Part shown: positions 1 through 11,970 of the stretch, one piece after another
Layout: every line of letters begins with the position of its first letter
Numbering within the stretch: the stretch's first letter is position 1
Assembly: GCA_038373865.1 (NCBI GenBank)
Contig: JAXGGA010000460.1
Location: 1-64,000 of the forward strand
Reading direction: 5' to 3'
DNA length: 64,000 bases
Origin: Uloborus plumipes
Lineage: Eukaryota > Arthropoda > Arachnida > Araneae > Uloboridae
The notes under the pieces: generated by a model
The model's database searches: none
Seen by the model: the letters and a program-made list of their open reading frames with translations, nothing else
What the model was told of the DNA's origin: nothing
Position numbers and translations under genes: made by a program

Positions 1-643
1 CTGTCATTTTAATAAATTTCTAAAGCTTTGAGCTACTAAAGCAACGGCAGAAAGATCTCCAAATTTTGAAGGAGTTTTACCTAGAATAAAACGAAATAGG
101 TTTTTAAGAAATGTACAAAACAGTTTTATTAAGGTATTTAATGAATTAGTTTTAGACTAGAGGGCCTGACCACTATGCTAAAAAGTTTTCTTGAATTTCT
201 TTACCATTAACTGGCTAATTAAAAACCGTTATATGCCTCAATTTTAAGCGGAATCCCTTCCACAATGTCATCACAAGATGTTTTTTGTTTAAGTTTTGTA
301 AGTTAAGATGTTGATGTTTAAGAAACTTTTCTTCTAGATATGTGGAAGAAAAAGACGAGTACAGTAAAGCTCCAATCATAATTCCCCAATTTATCCAGCT
401 TATCCGGTAAAAAAATATATATAGTGCCAAAAATATAATAATACAAAACTAGTAAATTAAATAATTCCCTTCAAATATCTATCATTATGCAGGGACAGAA
501 TTTACCTCTATTAGTCAATTTTAAAAAATGTACACAACGAGACCTTAGAAGCGTATTTTTCTTTCATGTTATAATAAGTATGTTTGAAGTCAGCTTATGT
601 TGTAGAAGTGCTTGAATGAATTACACTTATTTGAATTATTCAT
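1..643. other. No feature seen
   Basis: AT-rich sequence with only short chance open frames; no repeat arm, coding motif or RNA box recognised. Confidence 0.5.
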
Positions 644-955
644 TGTAAAAATGAATGTTGATTTTACAGTATAATACAGCTAATTTTGCAGTAATGAACG
701 GCAAAATTGCTAATTTAACAGCTTATTACCGTGTATTTTAGTTTTAGACTGGAACCTCTGCTGCGAGTATTATAATTTTGTCTTTACAGTATGATACAGC
801 TAAGTTTTACGGCAATAAACTGTAGAATCGCTAACTGTACAGTAAGAAACTAAAATTAATGGTTTTATAGTTTTTTACTGCACATTTTGCAGTTTCAAAT
901 CGGAACCGCGGCTGCCAGTACTATATTGTAAAAACAACAGTTCATTTTTTGAAGT
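644..955. repeat. Palindromic ACTGTAAAA-type MITE-like repeat, copy 1
   Basis: The segment alternates TTTTACAGTATAATAC-like and ACTGTAAAA-like words in both orientations, so much of it can fold on itself. The right edge reads as the reverse complement of a terminal word seen in other copies (a run of A after GTGC/CTGC followed by GAACTGTTGTTTTTACAG). Four further copies lie at 2495, 3041, 17611 and 32397. The shared ends suggest a non-autonomous DNA element rather than a simple tandem satellite. No coding capacity. Confidence 0.65.
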
Positions 956-1601
956 GTTTGTAAATGTTTCAACAGAAACATATGCGCCGGAAAGTTCAAC
1001 ACGGATAAATTTCAGAAAGTTTGTCATTGTTAGTTATCATTTGAAAACTGGGCAAAATTCAGGCACACTTTTTTAAATACTCAGATTATGAGAAATAGGA
1101 TACAAATGACATAAATCAACTCCATCAACACATTTCCCAGAATGAAGTTTCCTGTTAAGAAAATAATAATAAATCCTCATAGTAAAAACGATGGATGTAC
1201 AGCGACATACAGCGAATAACGTAATTTTAATAAAATATTACTTAAATTAAATTATATATTTTATCTTATCCTCCTTCCGCTTACAAAGTAAATAAAGTAT
1301 TATGATAGTGAATATTTTTCCCATAGAATTTCGGCTAAAATTTGCATTTTATTTTCCTCGAAAAAAGTCTACTAGTTTTTTCTATTACAGTGGTAGTGTT
1401 TTATTACGATTATTAATATTATTTTATTTTTATAAATATGTAATTTTTTTCTTCGGTGAGCAATATATTCCCAATCTGTATCTCTGTACCTTTTGTTTCT
1501 TACATAAGATAAGTAAATTGTTCTTCTTAACCAGGAAAAACTATATAATTTGTTATTCATAATATTCAGTTAAGTTTGGATACAAAGAGATATAATGTTT
1601 G
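956..1601. other. No feature seen
   Basis: AT-rich non-coding sequence. Overlapping short frames on both strands near 1300-1560 have no recognisable motif and look like chance. Confidence 0.5.
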
Positions 1602-1890
1602 TTGTTTCTGTTGTTGTCTTGAACCAGCTACGCTGGCAAATTTGGGGTACGCTGCTTTCCTTTTCCAACTGTACCATGATTTGGTGTGAAGTCAGACTTC
1701 GACAGTACACGCAAAGCATAGGCACCGGTTGATCGGATAGGCATCCTTTCACAGCACAACAACACATTCACACAAAGAGCTGACAAAGACAGGAGAGAAA
1801 AAGCACATCCATGCCCAAACTGGGATTTGAACCCGGGACCACTTCATCCCGAACAGACTTCTGTGACGACTAGAAGAGGTGGTCGGTGAG
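1602..1890 (-). mobile_element. tRNA-derived SINE, antisense
   Basis: Read on the minus strand, a good pol III B box (GGTTCAAATCC) lies at about 1821-1840 within a GC-richer block. It is followed by a non-tRNA body and ends in an A/C-rich tail (ACAACAACAGAAACAACAAA) near 1590-1615. The A box region (about 1860-1890) is degenerate. This order of tRNA-like head, unrelated body and simple tail is that of a SINE. The composition contrasts with the AT-rich surroundings. A true tRNA gene is excluded because the cloverleaf cannot be closed. Confidence 0.7.
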
Positions 1891-2356
1891 ACATAATGGT
1901 ACTAGAAATAAATCAGCATTTGACGAAAATTTTTAAACTTTAATTCCGATTTAACTTGTGTATAATATAATGCTTTTTAAAATACACAGGAAATTACTTT
2001 TTCTTCATTCCTGAATTTATCATACCTCAAAAGAAAATATGAGTCTCAGAATTAAATGAAAAAAGAACGGAAGAATGAAACGAGATTCTTCGACTTATGC
2101 TATCGGAAACTTTCCTGTGACAGAAGAAAGAAATAACAATGCTCATATTGTCAGCCATTCTTTTTTTATAAGTCTAAGTATCAGTACTTCATGTGAAGTC
2201 CATCAATGAATAACGAGCGAAATTATTTTAATTTTAGCTTGCAATAAAACTCGAAATATATTTTTATTACTCAAAATTAGAAATGATCTTCAAATAAACA
2301 TTGCTATTAATAAAGAAAAAAAATGGTTGTATTTTAAGCAAATGACGAATTGTAAT

Positions 2357-2494
2357 TTATTTGTATTTTTGACCGCAGTTACGTTGTGGTTCCCTTTCCA
2401 GATGGAGCCCGGAGCCTCCATTCCTTGAGTAGACAGTGGTCCTCATCCATTGGCGCCCGACTATTTTTGTTGGTGGCGAACATGTCCTACACAA
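2357..2494. other. GC-richer unassigned patch, possible retroelement 3' fragment
   Basis: About 130 bp stands out by higher GC and, on the minus strand, runs into an A-rich stretch. It may be the tail of a retroposon but no box or domain identifies it. Confidence 0.25.
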
Positions 2495-2640
2495 ACACAG
2501 CCGATGTTCCAATTTAAAACTAAAATGCACAGTAATAAACTGTAAAACTATCAATTATACAATTTCTTACGGTAAAGTTAGCAATTTTACAATTTATTGC
2601 CGTAAAATATAGCTGCATTATATTAAATACCTTATTGTTA
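2495..2640. repeat. Palindromic ACTGTAAAA-type repeat, copy 2 (partial)
   Basis: Carries the AATAAACTGTAAAA and ACAATTTATTGCCGTAAAAT words of the family, but lacks the outer ends, so it is a fragment. Confidence 0.5.
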
Positions 2641-3040
2641 TAACCACTCAGCTTGCATTTATTATTGAATGTGTGTTTCATTTACAACTCTGCATTTTTT
2701 AAAAATAAGTTGTGGTTGTTGACGAATAAAAAGGGGCTATTGGCTGATCTGAAATTTTCCATGTTTAAATTCTTTCATTTCTAAATCACTTGATTCTTCA
2801 GGACAGATGCAGTCTTCTTAGGTGTTTCTTGTTTATGGTGTAGTGCTGCTAGTAGTAGTGAACAAATAATGTCGTTCCTGCAGAAGATCCGATTATTTAT
2901 TTATCAATATTTTCTGACAATTGTTTCTTGTTTCAAATCGACTTGAGTAGAAAGACAATTAGAGTGTTCAGTTCAAGACTGAAGTGCTTACTTAAGTTAG
3001 TAACACAAAGCAGTTTTATAGGAAGTAAAAAAAATCATTA

Positions 3041-3365
3041 CACTGCAAAAAATAATTTGTTATTTTTACAGTATAATACTGAGAACTGAGGTTTTAGTTT
3101 CAAATTGTAAAAGCGCAGTAATAAACTGTAACACTAGATATTTTACTCTTTGTTACTGTAAAATTAGAAACTCTACAATTTATGACCATAAAATCATCTG
3201 TATTATACTGTAAAAACTTCAGTGTATAATGTCTGCAGAGGTTCTAGTTTAAAACTTTAAAATGCACATTAATTAACTGTAAAACAAACAATTTTACAGT
3301 TTACTACTCTAAAATTTGCAATTTTTCTAGTTTATTACTGTAAAATTACTTTTAAATTAGCTACC
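3041..3365. repeat. Palindromic ACTGTAAAA-type repeat, copy 3
   Basis: Begins CACTGCAAAAAATAATTTG, the clearest left terminus of the family, then runs through alternating TTTTACAG/CTGTAAAA words. The CACTG start resembles CACTA/Chapaev-type termini, but that is only a resemblance; no target duplication could be fixed. Confidence 0.65.
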
Positions 3366-4479
3366 TTTTACTTTAAGAATAACACTCATTTTTCAAGTCA
3401 TTTTTCATTTGTAAGTCACAGCAAAAATCGTCAAATGTCTTTAAACATGTACTCTTCACGTTGAACTAATTTTAATTAAGCTACTTCAAGAAAACACACT
3501 TAATTACATTTTGAAACTTGATACAAATTTCATCTTAAAGCTTTAACATAGTTTGTAAGAGCACATTAATATCAAACTAAATTTATTAAATAAGCATTTA
3601 AAAAGATAAAAGCTGTTAAAACTGTCAATCAGTTAAAAAAGAAAATATTTTAATGATCATATTAGCTATTTTTGACTAAAATTTTGTGCACATTAAATTC
3701 TAATTTCCTCAGTTATGTAAATATTAATTACCAATAAGTAATTAAACTGGTATTTTTACAGTAAAATTAGACTTACATCCATGAAGTGACATAATTACCC
3801 TACGTTATAAGCATTTTTTTTAAGTGGAGTCAACATAGATGTTTCTTAATTAATTTTGTTAATTAAAAAAATTTTGTGTTTCATGTTGTTGTTTTATCAA
3901 TTGAATTTCTGCAAAAAAAGGGCTTTCCGTGCTTTAAAAGAAGAAAATAGGTAGTCTTTCGTTTACGAATATCTTTCTTACAAATCATCTTGAAAAAAAA
4001 AATTTTTAATCCAAAAGATATCCAAGATAGAAGTACAAATATTTTTCTCTCTAGTTTATATACTTAATTTGCATAAACATAAATAGATAATTGTAACAAA
4101 AACAGATAATATTTTTAATTATCAGAAGATTGATAGCGTATACCAAATTGCAAAATGTATTACAAAATTATAACATGCTATGTACACTCGTGGTAGATGT
4201 GTTTCAATAACTAGATAAATAAATGAAAATTAATTGTTCTAGTTTTATTATTCAATATTCTTTGAATGCATTTTTTCATAAATGTTTCAATTTGGAAATA
4301 AAGTTTAATGCAAAATTAAAAATCTTAGAAGGTTCTTATTCTTTTCTCTTTTTTTCCTCAGTTGATAGACAGGAAATCTTACTTTCTTTCATAACGGCCT
4401 TTTGAAAGGCATTTATAAGCATTGCAAATGCAGAAAACATAAATAAACATTTTCAAGAGCTCTAGTTTTATCATTAAAT
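3366..4479. other. No feature seen
   Basis: AT-rich non-coding sequence with homopolymer runs. The 60-residue frame at 4223-4405 has no motif. Confidence 0.45.
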
Positions 4480-4601
4480 AGTATACTGCCGTGCTAAGCG
4501 CATAAGTGGTAGCTGTAGTCGAGCTCAAACTGAGATAAATATCTTCAAAGCTTGGATCCACCGTGTTTTGATCCAGATTAATTTTTTCAGAATTTATTTA
4601 A

Positions 4602-5142
4602 CCCTCGTGGGCTCCTTGGGGTCATATGTGACCCCAATGCGATTTCTGTTTAATATATCTTGTTAATCAACCATTTGTTTTTAAAGGCATTTTGTGACTT
4701 TTATTCTTCTAGTTTTCTATTCAAAATAATGCTATTATTGTGTTTTATTTTTGACGAATTGCATTTTTGCACTTCCCCAGAATGCCAAAAAAAGAGGACG
4801 TTGCAACTTTTGTCTCAGAGAACTGGACAGAAAATGCATCGAAAAATGTCATAAGTGTTTGAAATTTACTTGTAAAAAATCATGTTTTCTCAGGTCTGTA
4901 CCAGTTGTAAATAAATCTACAGTTATTGTAAGTTCTGCTCTAAAATTTTAATTTTTAATGCATAAACTAAATTTTACTTTGATTGTGTCTTTTTATTTTA
5001 TTTTTTAGCATTAAAACGTGTGTGAACTTAAATAATGCATGTAACATTAAATAATCATAATAAATTCATTAAAAGAAGCATTGGGGTCATTTATGACCCC
5101 AAGGGTCTTGAGTGTAACTGAAATGGGAGGGACCCACGAAGG
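4602..5142 (+). mobile_element. piggyBac-type mini-element with TTAA target duplication
   Basis: TTAA at 4598-4601 and 5143-5146 flanks a 541 bp element. The ends are CCCTCGTGGG on the left and CCCACGAAGG on the right, an inverted repeat with one mismatch. Internal to each end is a palindromic block GGGGTCAT..ATGACCCC (left about 4617-4637, right about 5082-5102). TTAA targets and CCY..GGG ends are the known signature of piggyBac elements. The interior encodes only a C-terminal cysteine-rich domain (4751-4951), so it is an internal-deletion derivative that would depend on a transposase from elsewhere. Confidence 0.88.
4751..4951 (+). pseudogene. piggyBac transposase fragment: C-terminal cysteine-rich domain
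   Basis: The frame contains the ordered cysteines C-x2-C-x7-C-x3-C-x2-C-x4-C-x3-C within KRGRCNFCLRELDRK and the following KCHKCLKFTCKKSC. This matches the RING/PHD-like cysteine-rich domain at the C-terminus of piggyBac (PGBD) transposases, which binds the subterminal DNA of the element. The DDD catalytic core of about 400 residues is missing, so it cannot be a working transposase. The frame is preceded by a pyrimidine tract and CAG just before AATGCC, reminiscent of a splice acceptor, and continues to a stop after AlaLeuLysPhe. Whether it is transcribed cannot be judged. Confidence 0.8.
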
Positions 5143-5284
5143 TTAAAGATATTTTCCATGCTCAAATGACCATAAAACTTTGTATTTATGTAAAATACAC
5201 CACAAAGAGCCACCTGGTGGTGATAACTTAATTTTGCTAAAAAGTGCAGATACGACTTTTGTGCTTAGCAAGGCAGTATACTGC

Positions 5285-5901
5285 ATTTCAAAATCAAAAT
5301 GTAGTGCTACGAAAGCTTTAAAATACTAAAATAATTAATTCCCAACCTTCACACGATTATTTTACTTATGTAACCAAACTACACAATAGACAAAATATAA
5401 ATCATTTATTTCTATTCTGACTGTAATATGTTATTCAAGAAGCCCAAAGAGACAACACACGATCAAATTCAAGTCACTGCATCATGCATCAAAATGCATT
5501 AAAAATCAAACGTGATTGCTTTTAGAAAATATTACAAATTCAAATATATTTCTTGTTTATACGCACAAGTCACATAATGCAATTCCTTAACCTTATCCAT
5601 CTCATCGTGAGCAATGCAAGGCTTTGTGTAACTTCAAAGAATTTGTGTCGTCTATGAAACATACTCCAAATTTATGTACATTTACGTATACATAGTCTTG
5701 CCTTGTTTCCAAAAATTCCTTTTCTGCATTATTTGAAAGTAATAATATTCTCCGGAGCTTTGAAAAATCCAAAGAAGCTCTTGATACGGAGCTCGAATTT
5801 TAGACGTTCATCTGACTGAATTAATAACAGGATTATATGTTTGAGTAAATCTCTTGGGAAGAGTGAATTTCAAAGATGTAGAGGGCGAGGTAGTATTCTA
5901 A

Positions 5902-5942
<41 letters not shown>

Positions 5943-6045
5943 AGAAAGAAAGAAAGAAAGCAGAGATAATCAGTGACGCAATTTTAGCATTAAAATTTAA
6001 AGACATTCTTGGCAGTATATTGCTTGTATTTTAGTTGGGGAATAT
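5285..6045. other. Non-coding, ends with homopolymer tract
   Basis: No gene seen. A run of about 39 A at 5903-5941 followed by GAAA repeats to 5960 is the only structure. It could be a retroposon tail, but no body is recognisable upstream. Confidence 0.45.
5903..5960. repeat. Poly(A) tract followed by (GAAA)n
   Basis: A long A run followed by AGAAAGAAAGAAAG; simple repeat. Confidence 0.9.
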
Positions 6046-9000
6046 GGGGTAAAGGGAAATAGCGGGGCAAAGTGAAATGCTAAAGTATTTTTTGTTTGCA
6101 GCGCCACCTATCTAGCAATATTTTAACTAAGTTTCTCGACACATACTTGATTCCTGTCAAAAAATAAGTAGCTCGAAAGATTAACAAAAAAAAAAAAAAA
6201 AAAAAAAAACATTATACAAGACATTTTCAAAATTTGATACCTTTATTGTAATATTCGTGGTTTTTCAAAAAAAAATTCTTGTTATTATAAAATGACAAAA
6301 TTTTTATGATTATGATTTAAACTATTAATTGAGATCGACTGATATCCGTTGCAGTCCTTATTTAGTTTATATTAGGCATTTTAGGATTTTAAATATTCAA
6401 TGTAAATTGACGAGAGCACGCGGGGCAAAGTGAAATAAATCATTTCGTTTTTTTACTTTAATTTATTAAATCACGTTCGTATTTCTTCATTTAGTATTTC
6501 ATTTGCATTCTTTTACCTAATAATTTACCTATTTACTCATTCAGTAACACATTTTCTTATTATATTTTCTATTTTACTCACTCATTTATTTTTTTCACAC
6601 ATTAATTAATTAACGTATTCATTTATTTACCTATGCGTTTAATTTCCATTAATAGTTTTTTTTTTTCATTTATTTACGCATTCATTTGATGAAAATTACT
6701 GTTAATCGTCAAATAGAAAAACTTTCATTACAAAAATATTTTGTTTTTCACTTTGCCATATGTTTTTTTTTTTTTTAGGTGAAATGTTTCCACATTTTTT
6801 TGAAATAAAAAAATAACTACCAAAGGTGAAAAAATATATTTCAACGAAAGTTGTATTACAAAATACATTATTCATTCTTTATGTACAATAATTTTTAGAA
6901 CATTAACAAAACGAGTAACATTTCTGATCCCCGTCTAATTGTGATTTCCTACTAGTCAAATAAAACGAAGTAGGCTTAAGTCGCTTTAAATTTTAGAATA
7001 GTCACTTCGTTCATTTGAGGTTCGGCTGTTCAAGTTAGGAAATGCATTAATTTCCCTTTACTTTAATTGAAATTAAATTGGAAGCGAATACCTTCTTAAA
7101 TTGTCCAATATTTGTGCTTATGGCTCAATTAAGCAAATTAATTTCTATCTTTTCAAGTTTAATTACTCATTAAAGATAAAAATACAAATGTACACACAAG
7201 TAAGTTTTATTCTTTGCCTGCACTAGTAATTAAAAACGATTTAAACTGTAAAAAATTTATATTTAACGTTTAAAAAATCAGAAGTGTTCCGCAGTTTTCT
7301 ATTGACACGGAAGATACTTTCACAGAATTTAAATTGATGATTCACGTAATGAATGTTTACATTCTACTTATAAAACGTGAAATAATAGACTGAGATTACA
7401 TTCTTAAATATCAATATATAAACGAAACTCTCATGCAAATAAAAGATAGCCACAAGTGAAGGAGAGAAAAAAAAGAGAGCTCACTTACCCACATTCAAAG
7501 CTTGTTGATAATATTATTGAAGAAATAATGAAAAGCATTCAAACGTTTTCAAGACATATAATTGGAAAATTTCAGACTATTTAGAAACTCAACAGCAGCG
7601 AAATGTTATTTACATTTTATCTTTTTACAATTTATTTCACTTATTTTTCTTTATCTTTCTTTTTCTACAAAGTTTAAAGAGAGGTTTAAATTGTGTACAC
7701 CTGCTAAGTTTCATTTCTAGTATTATTATAGTTTTTGCTTTAACTAACTAAATCTAAAATTTTAAGTTGAAAGTATTGTATTTCATAATAGTTTTTGTAT
7801 AATTTGCTTACAAACTACTTCGTCGGTTTTGAGTGGTAAGTTTGAGATAATTCTACATTATACAGGGTGTCCACTCCAATCGTGGACCAATAGCTAATTT
7901 CTAAACCGTTAGAGATAAGCATATAGTTTATTTAGGAAAAAATCTCCAAATTATGAAAGGAATTTCAGGTCTATTCAATGTTTTTCAAAAAAATTAATTT
8001 TGAAAGAGTTAAGAAATTTAAATTTTTATACAGCCCCCCAGTCCTATCAATCATGTTTAGTAAAACATTCTTGACACTGCAACGTTTAAAACTAAAAAAA
8101 AAATCACTCTTCTACCACAAAAATTGACCGAGTTATGACGTTTTGAAAAATCAAGATTTTGAAGGATTTCGCATACGGTCCCTTAAAAGCCATCTCTCGA
8201 TGACGTCATGAAACAATGCAAAATCTTGATTTTTCAAAACGTCATAACTCGGTCAATTTTTGTGGTAGAAGAGTGATTTTTTTTTTAGTTTTAAACGTTA
8301 CAGTGTCAAGAATGTTTTACTAAATATGATTGATAGGACTGGGGGGCTGTATGAAAATTTAAATTTCGTAACTCTTTCAAAATTTGATTTTTTGAAAAAC
8401 ATTGAATAGACCCAAAATTCCTTTCATAATTTTGAGATTTTTTCCTAAATAAACTATATGCTTATCTCTAACGGTTTAGAAATTAGCTATTGGTCCACGA
8501 TTAGAGTGGACACCCTGTATAAGAGTAGCATCGTCTTACTGTTCAATTAAACTTCAAAATTAGTAATTACACCAATATAAGCCAGTTAATGAAGAAAAAC
8601 TACACCCCCGAATTTGTAACAGCGTTAATGCAAAATGATTACAAGACACTGTGGTGCGTTTTTTTTTTTTTTTTTCAAAAGAATACTAATCTATTTAGAC
8701 GAGCACGCTAATTATAATCGTTAAGTACCCAAAATGTTACATTATTTTTTTAGGATTTTCCTAAATATCAGACAGAAATATTTCTTTCGCGGTACGTATA
8801 ACCTCTACGTATCGTGACTAAGCCTTATAAAATACTATTAATTATTACATTAACTATAAAATAAATACTCTAAATAGCAAAGTTTTTTTCTTGGATTTTA
8901 TTAGGTTCAATTTAAGAAAGATATAATTTACTGATTTTTTTTAAAAATGTTCTTCAGAATATTACTGTTTTAGTATCTTAGAATTGCCATTGCATTTTAA

Positions 9001-10033
9001 TCTTTCAATTTTCTTGTGTAAAATACAATTACTGTATAAAAAAAAGGCAAAACATGGTTATAGTAAAAAATATGCAAACTTTAGGGACTCGAATTGAATA
9101 ATTCTTTGTTGAAAGATTTTTTCAGCACATTTCATGCATACTTTCATCTAAGTATTATAGAAAGGACATTAAAAAAAAAGTAATATTTGCCCTTTCTGTA
9201 TCTGTTCTAGAGTTATTTTTCTTTATTTATTGTATTTATATTAAACATATACTCTTAAAACAATATCGAATTATTTGATTTTAAATGCCAATGGTTGTGA
9301 GTTGAAAACGCATTTTTTCTACATTTTTACACGTAAGACTATTGAAACTTAGCAGATAAAAACCATGTTTAATTGTTGTGTTTAATTAAAAACCTAAAAT
9401 AGTAAAAACTAACATATGCTTCAGATATGTATGTAACTTACTTTCATTTATATAGGAGCATTACTAGTCGAATCTACCTCTGAAATGGTTAACTTAATTC
9501 ATTTAGGACCTTAAAAAAATATTGTCAATTGCACATAAAGTCTCTACCTCATGCCTAGAATGAGTAGTAAAGTTACTTTTACTACTCAGTACCGAGTTCA
9601 TAATTTGTTATCTTCTATTACAGTAACACGTATGTAAGAGGATAAGATATACATAATGTTTGCGTACAAGTTTGGAAAAAGGTGTCTTAAATGTTTACTG
9701 ATCCTTCTTCTGAATAACTTTTCTTGCCAATACATTTTAGAGCACACATAAAAAATAATCAAAACTTCTACTGTGACTTCGTTTTATGTAAAAATTCCTG
9801 CTGATAGCATACTATTTTTGAATAATTCTCAAATATAACATATCTGAATCTTGATTAGTTTTATAGCTTAGTATTTACTATATTATACTTTTCTGCAAAA
9901 TGACTAAATGACTAAATTCATTGAAAGACAAAACGTAAGCAGTTTCTGTTTAAGAAAAAATGTATTTTTTATTTAATCATAAATTTTATAACTCAAACTA
10001 GGAAGAAAATCAGATGGGCGGCCCACTTACCCC
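6046..10033. mobile_element. Candidate GGGG-ended non-autonomous element (weak)
   Basis: The left edge reads GGGGTAAAGGGAAATAGC after ...GAATAT. The right edge reads TTACCCC followed by ATAC, giving a 7 bp inverted tip and a 3-of-4 match for a 4 bp target duplication. A word GGGGCAAAGTGAAA occurs at about 6063 and 6421, with a CACTTTGCC counterpart on the other strand at about 6750. The architecture echoes the better supported elements at 10379 and 57010. The 7861-8519 element would be nested in it. No coding remnant was found, and the short tip means the pairing could be accidental. Confidence 0.3.
7861..8519. mobile_element. Foldback MITE, about 300 bp inverted arms, TA target
   Basis: The left arm starts TACAGGGTGTCCACTC and the right arm ends with its complement GAGTGGACACCCTGTA; TA flanks both (7859-7860, 8520-8521). 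The arms stay nearly complementary for about 300 bp on each side, to a short loop at about 8165-8220. That loop holds a perfect TGACGTCA at 8201-8208. Transcripts would form a long hairpin. No coding capacity; the TA target fits Tc1/mariner-type mobilisation, which is inference. Confidence 0.85.
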
Positions 10034-10861
10034 ATACGTAGAGGTAATTGGGCCACTCACAGAATGTTTAAAATTAATGCAAGTTTATCTAAAAAACAGG
10101 CAAACGGATCATATTTGATAAAGTAGGCAAATTTTCGGTGTGGAGCACTTTTTTTAATGCAACCGTATGTGAGACATATATTGACATTCAAATTTGTTTA
10201 ATAGAAAATTACACAAGGAAAAATTAAAATAATTACATATGTGGAACATTGCAAAACAATAAGTGTTAATTTTATTTTTACATACAAAGTAGAGCTGAGT
10301 CTTAATTAAGATCAATTTTGGTAAATTAGCAAAACTTATAAGTTGAAAAAGAAAAAGTAAACGCTAATTGCAGTATATGGGTGATTTTCTCAACACGTTA
10401 ACTTTTGCCAATGCCAAGTAGGAAAAATTCAACTTGTAATTAATTAATAATTGTTAATATTTGTTTAAAGACAGCTCATTTAAGATTACAAATCAGTGCT
10501 CAGCAACGAAAAAAAATTAAAAATAAAATTTTAATGACAGTTTTAAGTTTAAGTTTAATGTAAAAATTGTAATTACCATCTCCCGGCTTAAACACTTCCC
10601 TAACTCAAGAAATATTTTTAAAACTTTATTCAATTGATAAATAATGAAATAGAAAACAAAATACACCATTTAGAATATTGCTTCATATATTTTTTTTTAC
10701 CTTATTTACAAACAAAACAGATTAAATCTAATTTTTTAAAGAAATAGTAGTATTTTTCGTTGGAATTTTAAACTTTTACAATAAAAACTTTTTTTTACTG
10801 CAAAGAGTTACAAGTTTCTTTATTTTTTCATTTGTCTGTTTTACATTTATTTTTATTTAGT

Positions 10862-11092
10862 CTATAAAATATTAACTGTAGGCGGACTCGAAGCATAATG
10901 AGTACAAGAAAGATCGGTTTCGCAAAAAACACAAGTTAGCATGCGTAAACCTAACACTGATTTGTTATTTTCATTCCAAACCAACTGATGAAGCTTCATG
11001 ATATTTGGAATTGACTTCAGTTTTTTTGGTAGCAGGGTTTCAACTCGCTTTATATCAGTCTCTGTGACGGTGAAGAGCCTTACTTTTAATGC
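10862..11092 (-). pseudogene. Unassigned transposon protein remnant, C-terminal-like piece
   Basis: A 76-residue open frame on the minus strand without a start codon, ending at a TAG. It contains LPKKLKSIPNIMKLHQLVW around residues 21-39, then LGLRMLTCVFCETDLSCTHY with three cysteines. Residue composition is protein-like rather than the Phe/Ile/Lys-rich noise of neighbouring frames. From memory it resembles the C-terminal part of uncharacterised transposon proteins found in aphids and other animals, with an HQ motif followed by Cys pairs. This could not be checked. It lies in the left part of the element at 10379-12724 and reads toward its left end. No full frame exists around it, so it is a relic. 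Confidence 0.45.
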
Positions 11093-11970
11093 TTAACGCA
11101 ATTTAACATAAAAGTAAACATAATTACAAAATAGAACAAATAATTATTATTATATAAGTATTTTAAGTCATAAGTTAGCTAAAATAATAATGAATTTGTT
11201 CTAAATTATTCTAAGAATAAAAAAAGAAAACAGAATTATATGATAACTAACAAGGAGAAATTTAATTAAGATTTTAAAAATTTACTTTTGAAAAATATTT
11301 TCCTTTAATGTTGATCTGTTCCGTAGATAAAAACTATTTTGGAGTTCAAAATATTCTAAACTACTTTTTTCATCTCCATTATATCATTTGAACTTTACCT
11401 AAAGAATATAATAATTTAACAACTAACAGTTTGAAAAAATAAATAAACAAAATCCAAATATAAAAAATAAAATTTCTAATTTATACTTGAATTGTTAACC
11501 ATAACTAAACAATAATGTAAATGTTACAGACTGTTCCTAGAATAGAAGAGACAAACAAAATTGTGTAGAAAACTTACCATGAAAAATTTCGTGGAAATAA
11601 AATACAATTAACGTTTGGATTTATTTTTAAATGCTTAATTTTGTTCTATTCAGTGAGAGAAAAACACTTTGAAACACAAAATATTCTAAACTACTTTTAA
11701 AATATTGATTAGAATAGTTAAATTTATAAAATTTTATTCTTATAAGTTTTAAAATTTAGATGTAACTAATTAAACAACTAATAACTTCCATACAACTAAA
11801 TATCATTCTATCTAAATTATAATGAATTTTAAAGATTGAACAATGTGCCTAACTTATTGCCATTTGAAATTTGCTAAAAGTATTAAAAAATAACACAACA
11901 ATATAAATAACGTGCATTAAAATGTTAAAAATCCATTAAAATGTCACTCTCCCGAAACCACTTCGTAAGT

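Larger units (their letters stand above)
4480..5284. mobile_element. Older MITE split by a piggyBac-type element
   Basis: The left end (4480-4525, AGTATACTGCCGTGCTAAGC) and right end (5240-5284) are inverted repeats of about 40 bp with few mismatches: TATACTGCC then TGCTAAGC, CA-AAGT and GTA-CTG in the same order. Removing the nested 4602-5142 element and its TTAA leaves a body of about 260 bp. No coding capacity. The target duplication is unclear because the tips are themselves palindromic. Confidence 0.65.

Noticed and set aside
1820..1890. Functional tRNA gene on the minus strand
   Set aside because: Good B box but degenerate A box and no acceptor stem; the downstream body and tail fit a SINE.
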